Assembly: GCF_011006175.1 (NCBI RefSeq)
Contig: NZ_CP048795.1
Location: 1,054,001 to 1,118,000, forward strand
DNA: 64,000 nt
Source of the DNA: Hydrogenobacter sp. T-8
Lineage (GTDB): Bacteria; Aquificota; Aquificia; Aquificales; Aquificaceae
Direction: 5' to 3'
Under the pieces are notes generated by a model. It had not been told where the DNA came from, made no database searches, and was given only the letters and a program-made list of their open reading frames with translations. The position numbers and the translations under genes were made by a program. Below, one piece after another: positions 61,133 through 64,000 of the stretch; positions within the stretch are counted from its first letter, which is position 1; every line of letters starts with the position of its first letter.

Positions 61133-61998
61133 AAAAGGCTCTTCTGTGTGGATGTCTTTGAGAGGCTGTCAAGCTCCTTTATAAGGCTTTTCATTTCCAA
61201 TTCTTCAAACCTTTTCCTTAATGCGTTAAAGTTAGGACTTTTTAGCCTTAACTCTTCTTCTTTTAGGCTTAAACCCTCTACTTTTTGCAGTTTTAGAAGA
61301 GATAAAGCAAGCTCAAGGCTTTCTCTGTTTGCCTGAGGAAAGGCTCTAAGGAAGTCTTGCCAGTTTCTCAAAAGGTTTTCCACACTACCGTAGGCTTCAA
61401 GAACTTTTATGGCAGTTTTTGGACCTATACCCTTTACGCCTTCTATATTATCCACCTTATCACCCACAAGGGCAAGGTAGTCTGGAAGTTTTTCTGGTGG
61501 AACGCCAAACTTTTCCAAAACTTTTTTCCTGTCAAAGACCTCACCGCTTATGGGATTAACCACCACAAGCCTTTCACACACAAGCGACAATATATCCTTG
61601 TCTGGTGAGTAGACTTTTACAGAAAAGCCTCTTTCAAGAGCCCACCAGCTTATGGTTGCAATTATGTCATCCGCCTCATAGCCTTCCACTTCATACCTTT
61701 TAATGCCAAGAAGGTCAACAAGCTCCTTTATAACTGGTATCTGGACCTTTAAGGGGTCTGGCATGGAAGGTCTTTTGGCTTTGTATTCTCTATAGACCTC
61801 TTCTCTCTTTGTGGGTGCAGGCAGGTCAAAGGCTATGGCAAAGTAAGAAGGCTTTTCTGTTTTTAGTATGGAAAAGATAGCCCTCATAAAGCCGTATATG
61901 GCACCGGTGGGAAAGCCAGACCTTGTGGAAAGAGGTGGAAGAGCAAAAAAGCTCCTATACAGAAAGGCGGAGCCGTCAAGGAGATGCAAAACCTTCAT
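61129..61998 (-). CDS. Stand-alone 5'-3' exonuclease (Pol I N-terminal type)
   Basis: 289 residues matching only the 5' nuclease domain of DNA polymerase I. LLDGSAFLYRSFFAL opens it, the metal-binding EVEGYEADDIIAT and PDKDILSLV follow, and DYLALVGDKVDNIEGVKGIGPKTAIKVL is the helix-hairpin-helix. It should remove RNA primers and flaps. In Aquifex, Pol I lacks this domain, so a separate gene is expected. Overlaps flgF by 4 bases at the converging ends and thiE by 23 bases. Confidence 0.9.
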   Translation of the reverse strand: MKVLHLLDGSAFLYRSFFALPPLSTRSGFPTGAIYGFMRAIFSILKTEKPSYFAIAFDLPAPTKREEVYREYKAKRPSMPDPLKVQIPVIKELVDLLGIKRYEVEGYEADDIIATISWWALERGFSVKVYSPDKDILSLVCERLVVVNPISGEVFDRKKVLEKFGVPPEKLPDYLALVGDKVDNIEGVKGIGPKTAIKVLEAYGSVENLLRNWQDFLRAFPQANRESLELALSLLKLQKVEGLSLKEEELRLKSPNFNALRKRFEELEMKSLIKELDSLSKTSTQKSLF

Positions 61999-62638
61999 GG
62001 AGAGCCCTTCTGTAATAGCCTTTCATAGCTTCCACAAGGCTTCTTGTAGCCTTTTCTACGTCCTCAAAGCCAAGGATAGCAGAAACCACCGCAATACCCT
62101 TTGCACCCGCAGCGAGCACTTCCGCAACACGATAGTGAGTTATACCACCTATGGCGACTATGGGCTTTGAGGTTAGCTTTACCGCTTGACGCAGACCCTC
62201 TATACCCACCAATTTGTAGTTTGCCTTTGTGGTAGTCTCATACACAGAACCAAAGCCTATATAGTCTATGGGAAGATGCTCCACCTCTTTTAGCTTATCC
62301 ACAGAGTTTACTGAGTAACCTATAAACATCTTGTCTCCTACGAGCTTTCTGACCACATCGGGAGGAAGGTCTTCTTGACCCACATGAACACCGTCCGCAG
62401 ACACCGCAAGAGCTAAGTCCACCCTATCGTTTACCACAAGCTGAACATTATACCTTTGAGTGAGCTCTCTAAGAACCAAAAGCTCCTCATACATCTGCCT
62501 TGTGGACTTGTTTTTAAACCTATACTGGAGTGCAGTTATTCCACCCTTTATGGCGGACTCTATGGTAGATACGAGGTCCCTGTCCATAAAGTAGCGGTCA
62601 TCGGTTACAAGGTATAGGGTTAGATTGGGCTTTTGCAT
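61976..62638 (-). CDS. thiE: Thiamine-phosphate synthase ThiE
   Basis: TIM-barrel enzyme that joins the pyrimidine and thiazole moieties of thiamine. LYLVTDD, ALQYRFKNKSTRQMYEE, LVVNDRVDLALAVSADGVHVGQEDLP and IAIGGITHYRVAEVLAAGAKGIAVVSAI are all conserved. The ATG at 62638 is supported by CAGGAGG just upstream. The promoter overlaps that of the divergent fur gene. No TPP riboswitch fits in the gap. Confidence 0.95.
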   Translation of the reverse strand: MQKPNLTLYLVTDDRYFMDRDLVSTIESAIKGGITALQYRFKNKSTRQMYEELLVLRELTQRYNVQLVVNDRVDLALAVSADGVHVGQEDLPPDVVRKLVGDKMFIGYSVNSVDKLKEVEHLPIDYIGFGSVYETTTKANYKLVGIEGLRQAVKLTSKPIVAIGGITHYRVAEVLAAGAKGIAVVSAILGFEDVEKATRSLVEAMKGYYRRALHEGFASP

Positions 62639-62650
62639 GTTTTCCTCCTG

Positions 62651-62682
62651 TTGCAAATGATATTCAGTTAGACTATATTATA
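62651..62682. promoter_or_regulatory. Divergent fur/thiE promoters with a Fur-box-like site
   Basis: Plus strand: TTGCAA (62651-62656), 17 bases, TATATT (62674-62679), ending 7 bases before the fur ATG. Minus strand: TATAAT (62682-62677) for thiE. The 19 bases at 62653-62671 match about 12 of 19 positions of the classical Fur box and lie between the fur -35 and -10, as expected for autoregulation. By-eye match only. Confidence 0.45.
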
Positions 62683-62686
62683 TGCT

Positions 62687-63160
62687 ATGCAGTTGGAAGA
62701 GCTAAAGCAGAAGTTTGAGCAGTTTCTCAGACAGAACGGACACAAGATAACAAAGGGCAGGTTTGAGATAATAGACAAAATAGCCAGCTATGGTCCTCAC
62801 TTTGAGATAGAAGAACTTGTCCGCTGGATAGCAAACCAAGACAGGACAATAGCCAGCCGGTCCACCGTCTACAGAACCGTAAGGCTTCTTCAGGAGTTTG
62901 GAGCAATAAGGGAGGTAATAAAGCTGGGTAACAGAACCATATACGAGTTTGTGGCGGGAAAGCCACACCATGAGCATCTCATATGCGTGGAATGCGGGAA
63001 GATAATAGAGTTTTACAAAGAGGAAATAGAGGAGTTTCAAGACAAGGTATGCGAAGAGCACAACTTTACACCTTTAAACCACAGACTTGAAATTTTTGGT
63101 ATATGCTCAGACTGCAAGGCAAAAAAATATGAGAATAGAAGGCTGGAAGTTGGAGCTTAA
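62687..63160 (+). CDS. Fur-family metalloregulator
   Basis: 157 residues. A winged-helix domain (about 1-85: KFEQFLRQNGHKITKGRFEII, IASRSTVYRTVRLLQEFGAI) is followed by the dimer/metal domain with HHEHLICVECGKIIEF and ICSDCKAKK, giving two CxxC structural zinc pairs. It could be Fur (iron) or PerR (peroxide); the sensory residues do not decide this by eye. Overlaps the transglycosylase gene by 32 bases. Confidence 0.9.
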   Translation: MQLEELKQKFEQFLRQNGHKITKGRFEIIDKIASYGPHFEIEELVRWIANQDRTIASRSTVYRTVRLLQEFGAIREVIKLGNRTIYEFVAGKPHHEHLICVECGKIIEFYKEEIEEFQDKVCEEHNFTPLNHRLEIFGICSDCKAKKYENRRLEVGA

Positions 63161-63644
63161 AACTACGAGAGCAGGGCATATAAAACCCAGCGAGGACTTT
63201 AGCTCTTACCTTAACTCTGCTATAGAAAAACCACAGGAGCAGGTCAATAAAGAAGCCTTGCCAGTAGATGCAAGAATTAGTGCAAAGGTGGAAGAGGTAT
63301 CCAAAAAGTATGGTATCCCTAAGGAGTTAATCTATGCAATAATAAAGCAAGAGAGCAATTTCAACCCTATGGCTTACAATAAAAACAAAGATGGCACAGA
63401 GGATAGAGGTCTCATGCAGGTCAACTACCAGCACAACCTAAGGCTTATGAGAGAATATGGCATAACAGACCCAAACCAGCTTTTTGATATAGAAACCAAC
63501 ATAGAGCTTGGAGCAAGGATACTCTATGAAAACTTCCAAAGGTTTGGCAACTGGGCTATGGCTGTAAAAGCCTACAATGGGCTAAGGGCGGACAACTGGG
63601 ACTATGTGAGGGGAGTTTTTGAGAAGCTGGCTCTTTTTAGGTGA
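63129..63644 (+). CDS. Lytic transglycosylase (SLT domain)
   Basis: 171 residues from the ATG at 63129. A polar N-terminal ~50 residues without an obvious signal peptide precedes the SLT domain. The catalytic Glu is in IIKQESNFNP, with GLMQVN and AYNGL motifs. It cleaves peptidoglycan glycan strands. Lack of a Sec signal and the nearby flagellar rod gene allow a role in rod penetration of the wall through flagellar export, but this is speculation. Confidence 0.85.
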   Translation: MRIEGWKLELKTTRAGHIKPSEDFSSYLNSAIEKPQEQVNKEALPVDARISAKVEEVSKKYGIPKELIYAIIKQESNFNPMAYNKNKDGTEDRGLMQVNYQHNLRLMREYGITDPNQLFDIETNIELGARILYENFQRFGNWAMAVKAYNGLRADNWDYVRGVFEKLALFR

Positions 63645-63650
63645 GGTGCA

Positions 63651-64000
63651 ATGGAAATAAAGGAGCTTACCCAAAAACAAAAGGACTTTCTAAAAAACCT
63701 CTTTGGGATTGAAGAACTTCCAGAGGATATGGAGTTGGAGGAGTTTCTTGCCTCAAAGGGTTGTAAACTATACGAGTGCCTAAGTTGTGGCAAGCTGGTA
63801 TTTCACGATAATTATGAGTTTTGGAACTTAACGGATTGTTGTGATGACAATTCAAAGCTGGTGGAAGGTGGGCTACTTTGTGAGGTATGCTACTCAAGAA
63901 CTCCAGAGAACCTAAAGCACTGGATATTTTTCAGACCTACTTACTACAAAGAGGTGAGCTTTTTGTCACCAGAAGGTAAAAATAAGCCAACAAAAGAATA
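63651..64000 (+). CDS. Zn-ribbon protein of unknown function (partial)
   Basis: Open from ATG at 63651 to the window end (116 codons). An N-terminal acidic helical part is followed by CLSCGK, DCCDD and CEVCY, likely zinc-binding Cys pairs, and then an aromatic segment. Starts 6 bases after the transglycosylase stop with GAGGTG upstream. No family recognised; the 3' end is missing. Confidence 0.6.
   Translation, partial: MEIKELTQKQKDFLKNLFGIEELPEDMELEEFLASKGCKLYECLSCGKLVFHDNYEFWNLTDCCDDNSKLVEGGLLCEVCYSRTPENLKHWIFFRPTYYKEVSFLSPEGKNKPTKE

Overview
The window is a gene-dense chromosomal segment from a thermophilic, flagellated, chemolithoautotrophic bacterium of the Aquificaceae (Hydrogenobacter/Thermocrinis/Aquifex type). 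The best markers are a stand-alone citryl-CoA lyase of the Hydrogenobacter reductive TCA cycle, a fumarate reductase/succinate dehydrogenase iron-sulfur subunit, MqnC of the futalosine quinone pathway, archaeal-type phosphoglycerate mutase, heme A/O synthases with an odd oxidase subunit I, and flagellar genes scattered over several loci. Proteins are rich in Lys, Glu and Arg. Genes usually overlap or lie less than 20 bases apart. No rRNA, tRNA, CRISPR array or insertion sequence was seen. The longest gene-free stretch is about 135 bases (22482-22616) and holds two divergent promoters.

Layout. 1-8.6 kb: a ROK kinase, a FliK-like/FlhB2 pair, HslU, TsaE, a phosphatase, a secreted CsgG-domain protein and MtaB. 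8.7-15.7 kb: hemerythrin plus a heme-oxidase-like membrane protein, MurG, GalU, then CtaA-CtaB-oxidase I. 15.7-18.7 kb: methionine salvage genes (mtnB, mtnD, mtnC) with a DNA methyltransferase lodged between them. 18.7-24.8 kb: MqnC, ApgM, a CsbD-like repeat protein, an exonuclease and a nitronate monooxygenase. 24.8-29.3 kb: the flagellar export run flgG-fliL-fliO-fliP-fliQ-fliR-flhB. 29.3-39.1 kb: purK, a histidine kinase, ribBA, MsbA, LpxI, FolE, PsiE, an IscA-like protein and the c-di-AMP block folP-cdaA-cdaR. 39.1-48.6 kb: frdB/sdhB, flgA, Nudix, an inactive-looking hydrolase, GlcD, citryl-CoA lyase, PpiD, DksA, an iron alcohol dehydrogenase and a half-length sulfur oxygenase reductase (SOR)-like protein. 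48.6-54.6 kb: a pterin synthase, an AT-rich GGDEF/PHP patch, TrpS, MotAB and a sugar aminotransferase. 54.7-64 kb: a lipoate ligase-DUF116 fusion, an ACR3-like carrier, ArgH, a frameshifted Rpn nuclease, FlgF, a 5' nuclease, ThiE, Fur, a lytic transglycosylase and an unfinished Zn-ribbon protein.

The most notable gene is at 48128-48583. It encodes a 151-residue protein that resembles only the N-terminal half of SOR. By comparison with the Acidianus enzyme as remembered, it keeps the catalytic Cys (C39) and the His-x3-His...Glu iron site (H95, H99, E120), lacks the second cysteine pair, and ends in a CxxC. Other candidates for new biology are the three-part lipoate ligase-DUF116-CdhB-like fusion, the methyltransferase with an SNase-like tail inside the methionine salvage operon, and the divergent oxidase subunit next to ctaA/ctaB.

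A second theme is gene expression. Starts fall into two classes. Some have a strong AGGAGG site. Many others have no Shine-Dalgarno but a TATAAT-like box whose end lies only 5-9 bases before the start codon, which predicts leaderless transcripts. In several cases that box overlaps the stop codon of the preceding gene. All function calls come from reading motifs by eye, without database searches.
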